DNA from: UMGS1002 sp964463325
Lineage (GTDB): Bacteria; Bacillota; Clostridia; Oscillospirales; CAG-272
Assembly: GCA_964463325.1 (NCBI GenBank)
Contig: CAYXBY010000007.1
Location: 1-44,691 of the forward strand
Length of the DNA stretch: 44,691 nt
Reading direction: 5' to 3'
Shown: positions 1 through 7,884 of the stretch, one piece after another
How the letters are laid out: every line of letters starts with the position of its first letter
Numbering within the stretch: position 1 is the stretch's first letter
Notes under the pieces: generated by a model
What the model saw: the letters and a program-made list of their open reading frames with translations, nothing else
Told to the model about the DNA's origin: nothing
Database searches by the model: none
Translations under genes and position numbers: made by a program

Positions 1-30
1 GGCGGCGAAAACTCTCCGGTGGGGGCGTCT

Positions 31-101
31 GGGGAGGCGGCCTGCGGCCGCCTCCCCCGACAAGAAAATAAAATATCCCCCTCTCACGGTGGGAGAGGGG
101 G
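31..101. repeat. two GC-rich hairpins at the window edge
   Basis: A perfect 12-bp inverted repeat (arms 31-42 and 46-57, 3-nt loop) is followed by a 9-bp inverted repeat of CCCCCTCTC (77-85) with GAGAGGGGG (93-101). Neither has a T-run directly after it on either strand. They look like intergenic palindromic repeats rather than classical terminators. Confidence 0.7.
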
Positions 102-121
102 TGAGGTGGTGAGGTGGCAAT

Positions 122-140
122 TGAAGCATGCGATGCTTCA
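122..140 (-). terminator. hairpin just after the APC permease stop
   Basis: TGAAGCAT (122-129) pairs perfectly with ATGCTTCA (133-140) around a 3-nt loop. It lies 8 bases beyond the permease stop in the direction of transcription. No uridine run follows, so it may be an mRNA 3' stabiliser rather than an intrinsic terminator. Confidence 0.45.
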
Positions 141-147
141 GATACCA

Positions 148-1506
148 TCACCGCTTTTCCTTCTTGTAGAAGAACACCGAAATCAACATTATTACCGCGA
201 ACACCAGCAGATACCACACGATCGAGAATCCGTGCGACACTATTGCCGCTGCTATCATAAATATGCAGCTTGCTATAGCCAGCGGGATCAGCGCAAAGCG
301 CACCAGCGGGTGCAGTCCGCGTTCCTTTATCATCATAACGACAAAGATCGGAATGTAAATGGCGTATATCGTTATGATAGGCAGCTCGGAGGAATCAAAC
401 ACTACCGGGCCAAACCATGACACCGGCGAGAGGTTCGCACCGTAAAAATATACCATCCAAATGCCGCAGACCAGCAGACCGACGATAGACGAATTGGTGG
501 GCATGTTGGTGTGCTCGCTTATCTCGGAGAAAAGGTCAGGGCGGGGACCGTTGTCACGCGCAGCGATGGAATAGAGTGCACGTGTCGAGGCCAGCATAAG
601 GCCGTTCAGTGTGCCAATGCAGGATATGACGACCAGGACGAACATGCCAACGCCGGCGGCCTGACCGAAAATAGTCTGGAAGGCCAGTTTGGCGCCCGCC
701 TCGCCGCTCGCCATCAGCTCCTCGTTGGTGACGCCGCCCGCCAAGCCGACGTAATAGAGGATATATGTGGCAATTATGATGAGTGATCCAACCACCAGCG
801 CGATGGGAAGATTGCGCTTGGCGTTTTTGATCTCGGCATTGATGCTCGTTGCGATGATCCAGCCCTCATATGCGAAGGCCGTTGCCACGACTGCGGTAAA
901 CAGTGCGCCGCTCTTGCCGCCGGCCATTTCAGTAGCGACGGTGGTAAAGTTCTGTATCGTCATGCCGTTGGAAAGGCCGACGATAGTGCCCACGATGGCC
1001 ATCGCATACAGCGGTATCAGCTTGATGACCGTGGTCGATACCTGGAATTTGCCCGCTATGATAGGTGAGAGTGCGTTGACAGCATAGCTGGCGACCAGCA
1101 AAAAGCCCGCCAGCAGCATGACCTGCCCGCCGGTGATGTCCCAGCCAAAGATAACGCCGAGATAGCGCGCGGACACCCATGCAAGCACAGATGTCATGCC
1201 GGGATAGTAAATGAATGTGATAAACCAGCCGACGGCATAGCCGTAGCCGCGTCCGATCGTGGCCTCAGCGTAGTCAACCAGGCCGTTCACCTTAACATAT
1301 CGCGTTGCCATGATGGCAAAGGTGCAGGCGCATATCACCATGACTATTCCGCCAATGACCCATGCCAGAATACCGAGCGGCAGGTCGCCACCGGTGGCAG
1401 TCAGCACCTTTTCAGCCTTGAAAAAGACGCCGCTTCCTATCACTATTCCAACGACCATTGCAATGGCAGTGAACAGTCCGTATTTTTCCTTCATCTGATT
1501 CTTCAT
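148..1506 (-). CDS. APC-superfamily amino acid permease
   Basis: This is a 452-residue polytopic inner-membrane protein of the amino acid-polyamine-organocation family, which takes up amino acids by proton or solute coupling. The N-terminus carries the family motif GIVIGSGVFF (about residues 20-29) in the first helix, and about twelve hydrophobic segments follow to the C-terminus. The start at 1506 has AAGGAG seven bases upstream; the Met at codon 5 is a weaker alternative. It sits 18 bases after livF on the same strand with no terminator between, so it is probably the last gene of the liv operon and handles a related amino acid. The substrate cannot be read from the sequence. The family call is firm. 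Confidence 0.9.
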   Translation of the reverse strand: MKNQMKEKYGLFTAIAMVVGIVIGSGVFFKAEKVLTATGGDLPLGILAWVIGGIVMVICACTFAIMATRYVKVNGLVDYAEATIGRGYGYAVGWFITFIYYPGMTSVLAWVSARYLGVIFGWDITGGQVMLLAGFLLVASYAVNALSPIIAGKFQVSTTVIKLIPLYAMAIVGTIVGLSNGMTIQNFTTVATEMAGGKSGALFTAVVATAFAYEGWIIATSINAEIKNAKRNLPIALVVGSLIIIATYILYYVGLAGGVTNEELMASGEAGAKLAFQTIFGQAAGVGMFVLVVISCIGTLNGLMLASTRALYSIAARDNGPRPDLFSEISEHTNMPTNSSIVGLLVCGIWMVYFYGANLSPVSWFGPVVFDSSELPIITIYAIYIPIFVVMMIKERGLHPLVRFALIPLAIASCIFMIAAAIVSHGFSIVWYLLVFAVIMLISVFFYKKEKR

Positions 1507-1524
1507 ATTCTGACTCCTTGCTCG

Positions 1525-2236
<712 letters not shown>

Positions 2237-2244
<8 letters not shown>

Positions 2245-3058
2245 CGTCGCTTACCCCCAGGTAGGCCTTAATAACAAGGTCGTTGTTCTGAATTTCGTCC
2301 GGTGTGCCCTCGGCGATCTGCCGCCCGAAATCAATGACGTATATGCGGTCGGAAATGTCCATGACCAGATTCATGTGGTGCTCTATGACGAATATCGTGA
2401 GCTGCATCTCGCGGCGCAGCCGGTTGATAAACTCGGTCAGCTCGGCCGTCTCCTGCGGATTCATACCGGCGGCAGGCTCATCGAGCAGCAGCAGACGCGG
2501 CTCGGTGGCCAGCGCACGCGCTATCTCAAGGTGCCGCTGCTTACCGTAGGGCAGGGAGGTGGCCAGTTCGTCCTTGACGTCCTCAAGGCCGACGCGGTGC
2601 AAAAGCTCAAGCGTTTCTTCACGCATGCGGCGCTCCTCGGCGGCGTTCAGCTTGAAGGTCGCGGCCAGCAGCCCGGCCTTGAGGCGGACATGCTTTGCGG
2701 TGAGGACGTTGTCAAACACCGTCATGGACTTGAACAGGCGTATGTTTTGGAAGGTACGGGCGATGCCGGCGCGGGTGATGGCGTCGGGCTTGCTGTTGAC
2801 GACGTGGGTGTATTTGCCGTTGTTTTCGCCGGCGTACAGCTTTTTCATTTTGCCGCGGGGATGATTCTCGCTGATGGTCGCGCCGCAGAAATCTATCTTA
2901 CCATTAGTGACACGGTAGACCCCCGTGATGGCGTTAAAGACTGTGGTCTTTCCGGCACCGTTGGGGCCGATGAGCGAGACTATCTCGCCTTCGTTGACCT
3001 CAAGCGAGAGGTTATTGACCGCCACCACGCCNNNNNNNNNNAATATATTATTACTCAT
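2237..3058 (-). CDS. livG: branched-chain amino acid ABC transporter ATPase LivG, with assembly gap
   Basis: Second ATPase of the importer. Walker A GPNGAGKTT, the LivG-type signature LPYGKQRHLEIARA and Walker B LLLLDEPAAG are all present. The start is ATG at 3058, which lies within the last codons of livM (8-base overlap). Ten Ns at 3032-3041 remove codons 6-9. As written the protein is 273 residues, but the usual N-terminal strand (isoleucine-leucine-glutamate-valine up to the phenylalanine-glycine-glycine before VVAV) needs about 11 residues where only 4 are allowed. The gap is therefore probably larger than drawn, although the frame agrees on both sides. The gene is very likely intact in the organism. 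Confidence 0.92.
3032..3041. other. assembly gap of ten Ns inside livG
   Basis: Ten consecutive undetermined bases. A round ten-base gap in a well-conserved coding region is a typical scaffolding placeholder of unknown true length. Confidence 0.98.
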
Positions 3059-4187
3059 GCTTGGCCTCCCGCTTGAAAAGCTTAGAGAACAGCCGCTTGA
3101 TGGCGTTCCAGATGGATATGACATCGAATTCGCGGTCGCCCATGATGCCGCGGCGGAAGAACAGCACGAACACCATGATTATGACCGAAAATACCACAAG
3201 CCTAAAGCCGTTGCGGAAGATAGGCAGCTGGAGCCCCAAAAATTCGCCGCTGTCAAGTCCGCGCAGCCACCATTCGGAGGATGCGATGAACAGCAGGCTG
3301 GCCAGCACCGAGCCTGTGATGGAGCCGATGCCGCCGATAACGACTATGAGCAGTATCTCGTAAGTCATTGACGAGGTGAAGGGCGAGGCCGAGACCGAGC
3401 CCTGATAAATGGCGAACAGTGCGCCGCCGATGCCGGCGAAGAAGGAGCTGGTGACAAAGCTGATCATTTTGTGGCGGGCGAGGTTGATGCCCATGGCCTC
3501 TGCGGCGACCTCGTCGTCACGTATGGCCTTGAGCGCGCGTCCGTAGGATGAACGGATGAGCAGCACTATGATGGTAATGCACACCAGCGCGATGAGAAAA
3601 TAGGGCATGACCAGCGAGAATTTTTCAAATATCGTGCCCTCGAGCACCGAGCGGAAGGTCTTAAGGTGCGAGAGCGGGAAGGAGCCATTGGTCAGCGGGC
3701 CCAACTTGTCCCAGACGATGACGGTGCGGACTATCTCAGCAAAGCCCAGCGTGGCGATGGCGAGGTAGTCGCTCTTGAGCTTGAGCACCGGCAGGCCGAT
3801 CAGGAAGGCGAACAGCGCCGCCACCAGACCGCCCAGCAGTATTGCCACCAGCAGCGGCAGATCAAAGCCGATAATCGGCTCGGTGCCCTCGGGGATGGAG
3901 AAGCTGTAGACCATCTGCCTGAATTCGCCCGGGATAATGAAGACCGAGCAGGTGTAGGCACCAAGCAGCATAAAGCCGGCCTGACCGAGTGAGAACAGCC
4001 CTGTAAAGCCGTTGAGCAGGTTCATGGAAACGGCGACGATGGAGTAGACGCACACCTTTTGCAGCACCTTGACCAGCATGTCATAGGAGTTGGAGGTGAG
4101 GTCAATGACGGCAATAACAGCGAACAGCACGATAATGGCGCAGAGATTTGCCAGCGTGCGGCGTGAAAGCTTTTTTTCGTTAAGCAT
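3051..4187 (-). CDS. livM: branched-chain amino acid ABC transporter permease LivM
   Basis: Inner-membrane permease that forms the translocation path together with LivH. It has 378 residues with about ten hydrophobic segments and the LivM hallmark GLFSLGQAGFM in the N-terminal third. The cytoplasmic loop with the EAA-like stretch (RALKAIRDDEVAAEAMGIN) contacts the ATPases. The ribosome site GAGGT is built from the livH stop region: livH ends 10 bases before this ATG. The C-terminal tail of about 25 residues is basic. It overlaps livG by 8 bases. Confidence 0.95.
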   Translation of the reverse strand: MLNEKKLSRRTLANLCAIIVLFAVIAVIDLTSNSYDMLVKVLQKVCVYSIVAVSMNLLNGFTGLFSLGQAGFMLLGAYTCSVFIIPGEFRQMVYSFSIPEGTEPIIGFDLPLLVAILLGGLVAALFAFLIGLPVLKLKSDYLAIATLGFAEIVRTVIVWDKLGPLTNGSFPLSHLKTFRSVLEGTIFEKFSLVMPYFLIALVCITIIVLLIRSSYGRALKAIRDDEVAAEAMGINLARHKMISFVTSSFFAGIGGALFAIYQGSVSASPFTSSMTYEILLIVVIGGIGSITGSVLASLLFIASSEWWLRGLDSGEFLGLQLPIFRNGFRLVVFSVIIMVFVLFFRRGIMGDREFDVISIWNAIKRLFSKLFKREAKHE

Positions 4188-4197
4188 GCTGACCTCC

Positions 4198-5061
4198 TCA
4201 GACCTTGTCTACGTCCTCGGTGCCGAACAGACCCGTCGGCTTGACGCAGAGAATAATTATAAGCAGTAAGAAGGTGAAGGCGTCGGAGAAAATGGTGTAG
4301 CCCGTTGCCTTGACCAGGTTTTCGCAAATGCCGATTATAAAAGCACCGACAACCGCGCCCGGGATCGACCCAATGCCGCCGACAACTGCCGCCACAAAGG
4401 CGCGCAGACCGGGCATAGCACCCGAGGTCGGGGTGACGGAGGGGTAATTCGAAAAGTAAAGTATCGAGCCGACGGCCGCCAGGAAGGAGCCCAGCACAAA
4501 GGTGACGCTGATGACGCGGTTGATCTTGATGCCCATCAGCTGTGAGGTGGTGAAATCCTTTGAAACGGCGCGCATTGCCATGCCGATCTTGGTGTATCTG
4601 ATCAGGCAGACCAGGCCTATCACCAGCACCAGCACGAGGATGGGCGTGATGACCGTCACGCGCTTGGTGGTGGCGCCGAAAATAGTGATGTTTTCCTGAA
4701 GGAAGGGAATAGAGGGGTAGGTCTTGGCCAGCCCTCCGGTGACGAACAGCGCCACGTTTTGAAGAAGATATGAAACGCCGATAGCCGAGATCATTGACGA
4801 CATGCGCGGCGCGCTGCGCAGTGGCTTATATGCCACGCGCTCAATGCTGAGTCCGACCAGCCCGGTTACTATGAGCACAAAGGGGATCGAGACGTATAGC
4901 GGCATGGTCGTGGTGGCGTAGACCATTATCAGTCCCGTTACCATGAACACGTCGCCGTGTGCAAAATTTATCAGGCGAAGAATGCCGTATACCAGAGTAT
5001 ACCCTATCGCGATCAGCGCATATTGCCCGCCGACGGATATGCCCGCCAGAATATAATCCAT
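4198..5061 (-). CDS. livH: branched-chain amino acid ABC transporter permease LivH
   Basis: Partner permease of LivM, 287 residues with about eight membrane segments. The N-terminus shows the typical LivH run ALIAIGYTLVYGILRLINFAHGD, in which the NFAHGD box is characteristic. The frame is open to an ATG 27 bases further upstream, but the start at 5061 is preferred because AGGAAA lies at the right distance and family members begin with the equivalent of MDYILAG. A hairpin separates it from the upstream binding-protein gene. Confidence 0.94.
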   Translation of the reverse strand: MDYILAGISVGGQYALIAIGYTLVYGILRLINFAHGDVFMVTGLIMVYATTTMPLYVSIPFVLIVTGLVGLSIERVAYKPLRSAPRMSSMISAIGVSYLLQNVALFVTGGLAKTYPSIPFLQENITIFGATTKRVTVITPILVLVLVIGLVCLIRYTKIGMAMRAVSKDFTTSQLMGIKINRVISVTFVLGSFLAAVGSILYFSNYPSVTPTSGAMPGLRAFVAAVVGGIGSIPGAVVGAFIIGICENLVKATGYTIFSDAFTFLLLIIILCVKPTGLFGTEDVDKV

Positions 5062-5153
5062 AATTATGTGTTTCCTTTCTCTCAGCACGCCACCGGCGTA
5101 CTACACGGAATAATGCGGGGCGGCGCCGCGCGGGTGCTGCCCTATAAAAGCAT

Positions 5154-5185
5154 AATGCCTCAATGCTTGACGGCATTGAGGCATT
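5154..5185 (-). terminator. hairpin between the binding-protein gene and livH (probable attenuating terminator or mRNA stabiliser)
   Basis: A perfect 13-bp inverted repeat, AATGCCTCAATGC (5154-5166) with GCATTGAGGCATT (5173-5185), encloses a 6-nt loop 16 bases after the stop of the binding-protein gene. There is no long T-run. In ABC import operons such a hairpin commonly allows the binding protein to be made in excess over the membrane parts. Confidence 0.7.
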
Positions 5186-5200
5186 GTCAGCTTCGATGAA

Positions 5201-6382
5201 TCAGTCGATGCCCTGTTCCTTTACGAACTCCCAAAGGCCGGTGGTGTTGTTGGCCTTCTTTATATAGGCGATGTTACGGTCTGCGTCGCCGTTTACAGGC
5301 TCAAATTTGATCAGACCGGTCACGCCATTGTAGTTGACGTTCCAAAGCGCTTCCTTGATGGCGGCGCGATCAGCGGAGCCTGCAGCCTTGATGGCCTCAA
5401 GGGCGGTGAAGTAGGCGTCGTAGCCCATGGCGGAAACAGCCGAGATAATGTCGTTGCCGCCGTTAGCGGTCAGATATTTCTCGTTGCCGGCCTTGTTGAG
5501 CCATGCCTTAAAGCCGCTGTCGAAATCAGCATTTGCGCCCTCCTGATAGAAGGTAGTGACCTCGACGGACACATCGGTGTCCTTTGCAGCGTTGAGAATA
5601 ACGTTGGAATCCCAGGTGTCGCCAGCCAGCAGCGGGATCTTGACGCCCTGTGCGGAGACGGCCTTTATGATAAGCTGTGCGTACTCAATGGAGGTGGGGG
5701 CGAAGATGACCTCAGCCTTGCCGTTGGAGGCGTTTGCAATAAAGGAGGTAAAATCTGCTGTGCCGGTGGTGAAGTTCTCGGCGATTACCTTGCCGCCAAG
5801 CTTCTCAAATGCGGATTTGAAGCTGCTTGCCAGACCCAGGTCATAGGCGTTGCCGGCCTCAGCCAGCGTGTAGGCGGTCTTGACACCGTCATCCCACGCC
5901 TTCTTAGCGAGGACTGCGCCCTGGAAATCGTCGAGGAAGCAAATGCGGAAGTAGTGCTTATTGCCGGCGGTGACCTGAGTGTTGGTGCAGGTGACGCCGA
6001 TGGCGGCCAGACCGGCCTCCTCAAATGTAGGAGAAGCAGCGATGGAAACGCTGGAGCCGTAGGAGCCGAGAACGACGGAAACGCCCTTGCTCACAAGCTC
6101 AGAGGCAGCGGTGATGCCCTTTGCATTGTCGGACTGGTTATCGACCTCGACCAGCTCGATGGTGTAGGTCTCGCCGTTGAGCTCGATGGTGTTCTGAACG
6201 GAGTGAGCATACTGGATGCCCAGAGTTTCCTGCTTACCGCCGGGGCCGTTGGAGCCGGAGGCGGGCTCGAAAATGCCTATTTTGATGACCTTGTCATCAG
6301 ATGAGCTGTCGCAGGAGGCGAGGGTGAATAGACTGGTGCAGGCAAGCATCAGCGCGAGGGCCAGACATAAAATTCTTTTCAT
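5201..6382 (-). CDS. livJ: branched-chain amino acid ABC transporter substrate-binding lipoprotein (LivJ/LivK family)
   Basis: Extracellular binding protein that captures the amino acid and delivers it to LivHM. It has 393 residues. The N-terminus is a lipoprotein signal peptide: basic MKR, a hydrophobic core and the lipobox LASC with Cys24 as lipid anchor, followed by an Ser/Asp-rich linker. The rest is a type 1 periplasmic-binding fold beginning IKIGIFEPASGSNGPGGKQ, the usual ligand-pocket region of the Peripla_BP_6 family. AAGGAG precedes the ATG. It is the first gene of the operon, behind a strong promoter and ahead of a hairpin. The precise ligand (Leu/Ile/Val or another) is inferred from the family. 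Confidence 0.94.
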   Translation of the reverse strand: MKRILCLALALMLACTSLFTLASCDSSSDDKVIKIGIFEPASGSNGPGGKQETLGIQYAHSVQNTIELNGETYTIELVEVDNQSDNAKGITAASELVSKGVSVVLGSYGSSVSIAASPTFEEAGLAAIGVTCTNTQVTAGNKHYFRICFLDDFQGAVLAKKAWDDGVKTAYTLAEAGNAYDLGLASSFKSAFEKLGGKVIAENFTTGTADFTSFIANASNGKAEVIFAPTSIEYAQLIIKAVSAQGVKIPLLAGDTWDSNVILNAAKDTDVSVEVTTFYQEGANADFDSGFKAWLNKAGNEKYLTANGGNDIISAVSAMGYDAYFTALEAIKAAGSADRAAIKEALWNVNYNGVTGLIKFEPVNGDADRNIAYIKKANNTTGLWEFVKEQGID

Positions 6383-6454
6383 TGCAGTGAATCTCCTTAG
6401 CTTAATAACGGTCTTCTCAATTTTTGCTTGTGCAGCATAAAATTAATTGTGATG

Positions 6455-6483
6455 ATTTTACTACGTTTTTGCATGTTTGTCAA
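6455..6483 (-). promoter_or_regulatory. promoter of the liv operon
   Basis: On the minus strand TTGACA (complement of 6478-6483) and TAAAAT (complement of 6455-6460) are 17 bases apart. The start of transcription would be about 70 bases before the livJ ATG. The remaining leader and the stretch 6484-6620 show no gene, riboswitch or strong hairpin. Confidence 0.8.
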
Positions 6484-6620
6484 GAGGAAAATTCAAATTT
6501 GCGCAATCTTTTTGAAAAAATGTGATTTTTATGTGTGTTTATGACGCGCGGCGACGTCAAAATCTCACGCAGAGGCATGATTTGACAAAAAACAGTCAAA
6601 AATCGGCTGCGACGCGGCGC

Positions 6621-7739
6621 TCAGTCCTCGTAGACCAGATCGCGGATGAGAGGATGTATTTTGCGGTAGATGTAGCCGCAGCTCATGATATGCGCGCTGA
6701 AATAAATGGCCAGACGGTTCTTGCGGTCGACCAGCGCATAGGCTCCGGCGGCGCCGTCCCAGCCGAATTCGCCGGCAGGTGAGCGCGAGAGGGAATAGAC
6801 CGGGTCGACATGCACGCGTCCGCAGTAGCCCCAGCCGTAGCCGAACAGGCGGGTGGCGCAGAAGTCAGTGCGCGCGTCGGGGCACAGGCGGTTTTTCTCG
6901 ATCATGTCCAGCGTCTCGGGGCGCAGCAGTCCGCAGTCCTCGGGCGTGCCGGTGCAGGCCAGCGCCGACATCAGCTTGACGTATTCATCCGTCCGCGTAA
7001 ACAGCCCCTGACCGCCGCTCGGGAAGCCGAAGGGCAGCTTTTGGTGTATAGAGGCCGGGTCGCGCGGGACGCAGGTGCCGTTGTGGTAGACAAAGCTGTA
7101 GACCGCCGAGAAGCGTGCCAGCTGCTCTGCCGTCGGGGCGAAGCCGGTCTCGGCTATACCGCAGGGCTCGAAAACATTTTTTTGCAGATATTCGCCGAAC
7201 GGCAGGCCGCTCGCCACCTCGACCACCGCGCCCAGCACGTCGTGGCAGAGGCTGTATTTGTAGTGCGTTCCCGGCTCAAACAGCAGCGGCGTCTCGGCCA
7301 GTGCGCTGATGATCTCGGCCGTCCCCGCCTCGGGGTGAGCGGCTGCGAAGCGCTCTGCGGGCGACCAGTCGTAATTCATGCCGGCGGTCATGGTGAAAAT
7401 ATGCTCAAGCAGTATGGGCGTCTCAGCGTCGGTGATGCTACCGTCGTGTCGGCGCACCTTCATGTGTGAAAAGGCAGGGAGATAGCGGTCAAGGCGGTCG
7501 GTGGGCGAGATGATGCCGCGCTCAACAAGCTGCATGGCCGCCACACAGGTGGATATTTTGCTGGTGGAGAAGCACCAGTATAGGTCATTTTCGCTCACCG
7601 GGCGAGTGCGCTCATAGTCCGAATAGCCGGACATGCCGCGATAGACTTGCCGCGCGTCGCGCATGACGATGAGGTCGCAGGCGGGAATGCCGCGCTCGGG
7701 CATGGTGTCGATGAGCTGATCAAGCTTTCTTGTATTCAT
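6621..7739 (-). CDS. serine hydrolase of the beta-lactamase class C / penicillin-binding-protein-like family
   Basis: Cytoplasmic-looking protein of 372 residues with no signal peptide. The active-site SxxK motif is STSK at 58-61. The second motif, usually YxN, is Tyr162-Ser-Leu, so the asparagine is replaced. Such substitutions are common in the esterase/peptidase-like branch and argue against a true beta-lactamase. The open frame extends upstream to 7925, but a perfect promoter at 7771-7799 lies in that extension. The ATG at 7739 is preceded by AAAGGA, so it is the start. It diverges from topB. The substrate is unknown. Confidence 0.85.
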   Translation of the reverse strand: MNTRKLDQLIDTMPERGIPACDLIVMRDARQVYRGMSGYSDYERTRPVSENDLYWCFSTSKISTCVAAMQLVERGIISPTDRLDRYLPAFSHMKVRRHDGSITDAETPILLEHIFTMTAGMNYDWSPAERFAAAHPEAGTAEIISALAETPLLFEPGTHYKYSLCHDVLGAVVEVASGLPFGEYLQKNVFEPCGIAETGFAPTAEQLARFSAVYSFVYHNGTCVPRDPASIHQKLPFGFPSGGQGLFTRTDEYVKLMSALACTGTPEDCGLLRPETLDMIEKNRLCPDARTDFCATRLFGYGWGYCGRVHVDPVYSLSRSPAGEFGWDGAAGAYALVDRKNRLAIYFSAHIMSCGYIYRKIHPLIRDLVYED

Positions 7740-7770
7740 GGCGTGGTCCTTTCTGATATTTATTAATATG

Positions 7771-7799
7771 ATTATACTACACGGCGTGCTGTTTGTCAA
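7771..7799 (-). promoter_or_regulatory. promoter of the serine hydrolase gene
   Basis: Minus-strand TTGACA (complement of 7794-7799) and TATAAT (complement of 7771-7776) with a 17-base spacer form a consensus housekeeping promoter. It fixes the translation start downstream of it. Confidence 0.88.
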
Positions 7800-7806
7800 A
7801 GGCTTA

Positions 7807-7835
7807 TTGATTTTTTGTGCGCAGTGTGGTATAAT
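7807..7835 (+). promoter_or_regulatory. promoter of topB
   Basis: TTGATT (7807-7812) and TATAAT (7830-7835) with a 17-base spacer lie 50 bases before the topB ATG, back to back with the serine hydrolase promoter. Confidence 0.75.
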
Positions 7836-7884
7836 TTTGGTGTGACGCGGTGGATCCGCGCAAAAAAAGCTATTGAGTGTGTAA

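Noticed and set aside
6621..7739. Serine hydrolase as a true class C beta-lactamase
   Set aside because: It lacks a signal peptide and the asparagine of the YxN motif, so antibiotic hydrolysis is not supported.
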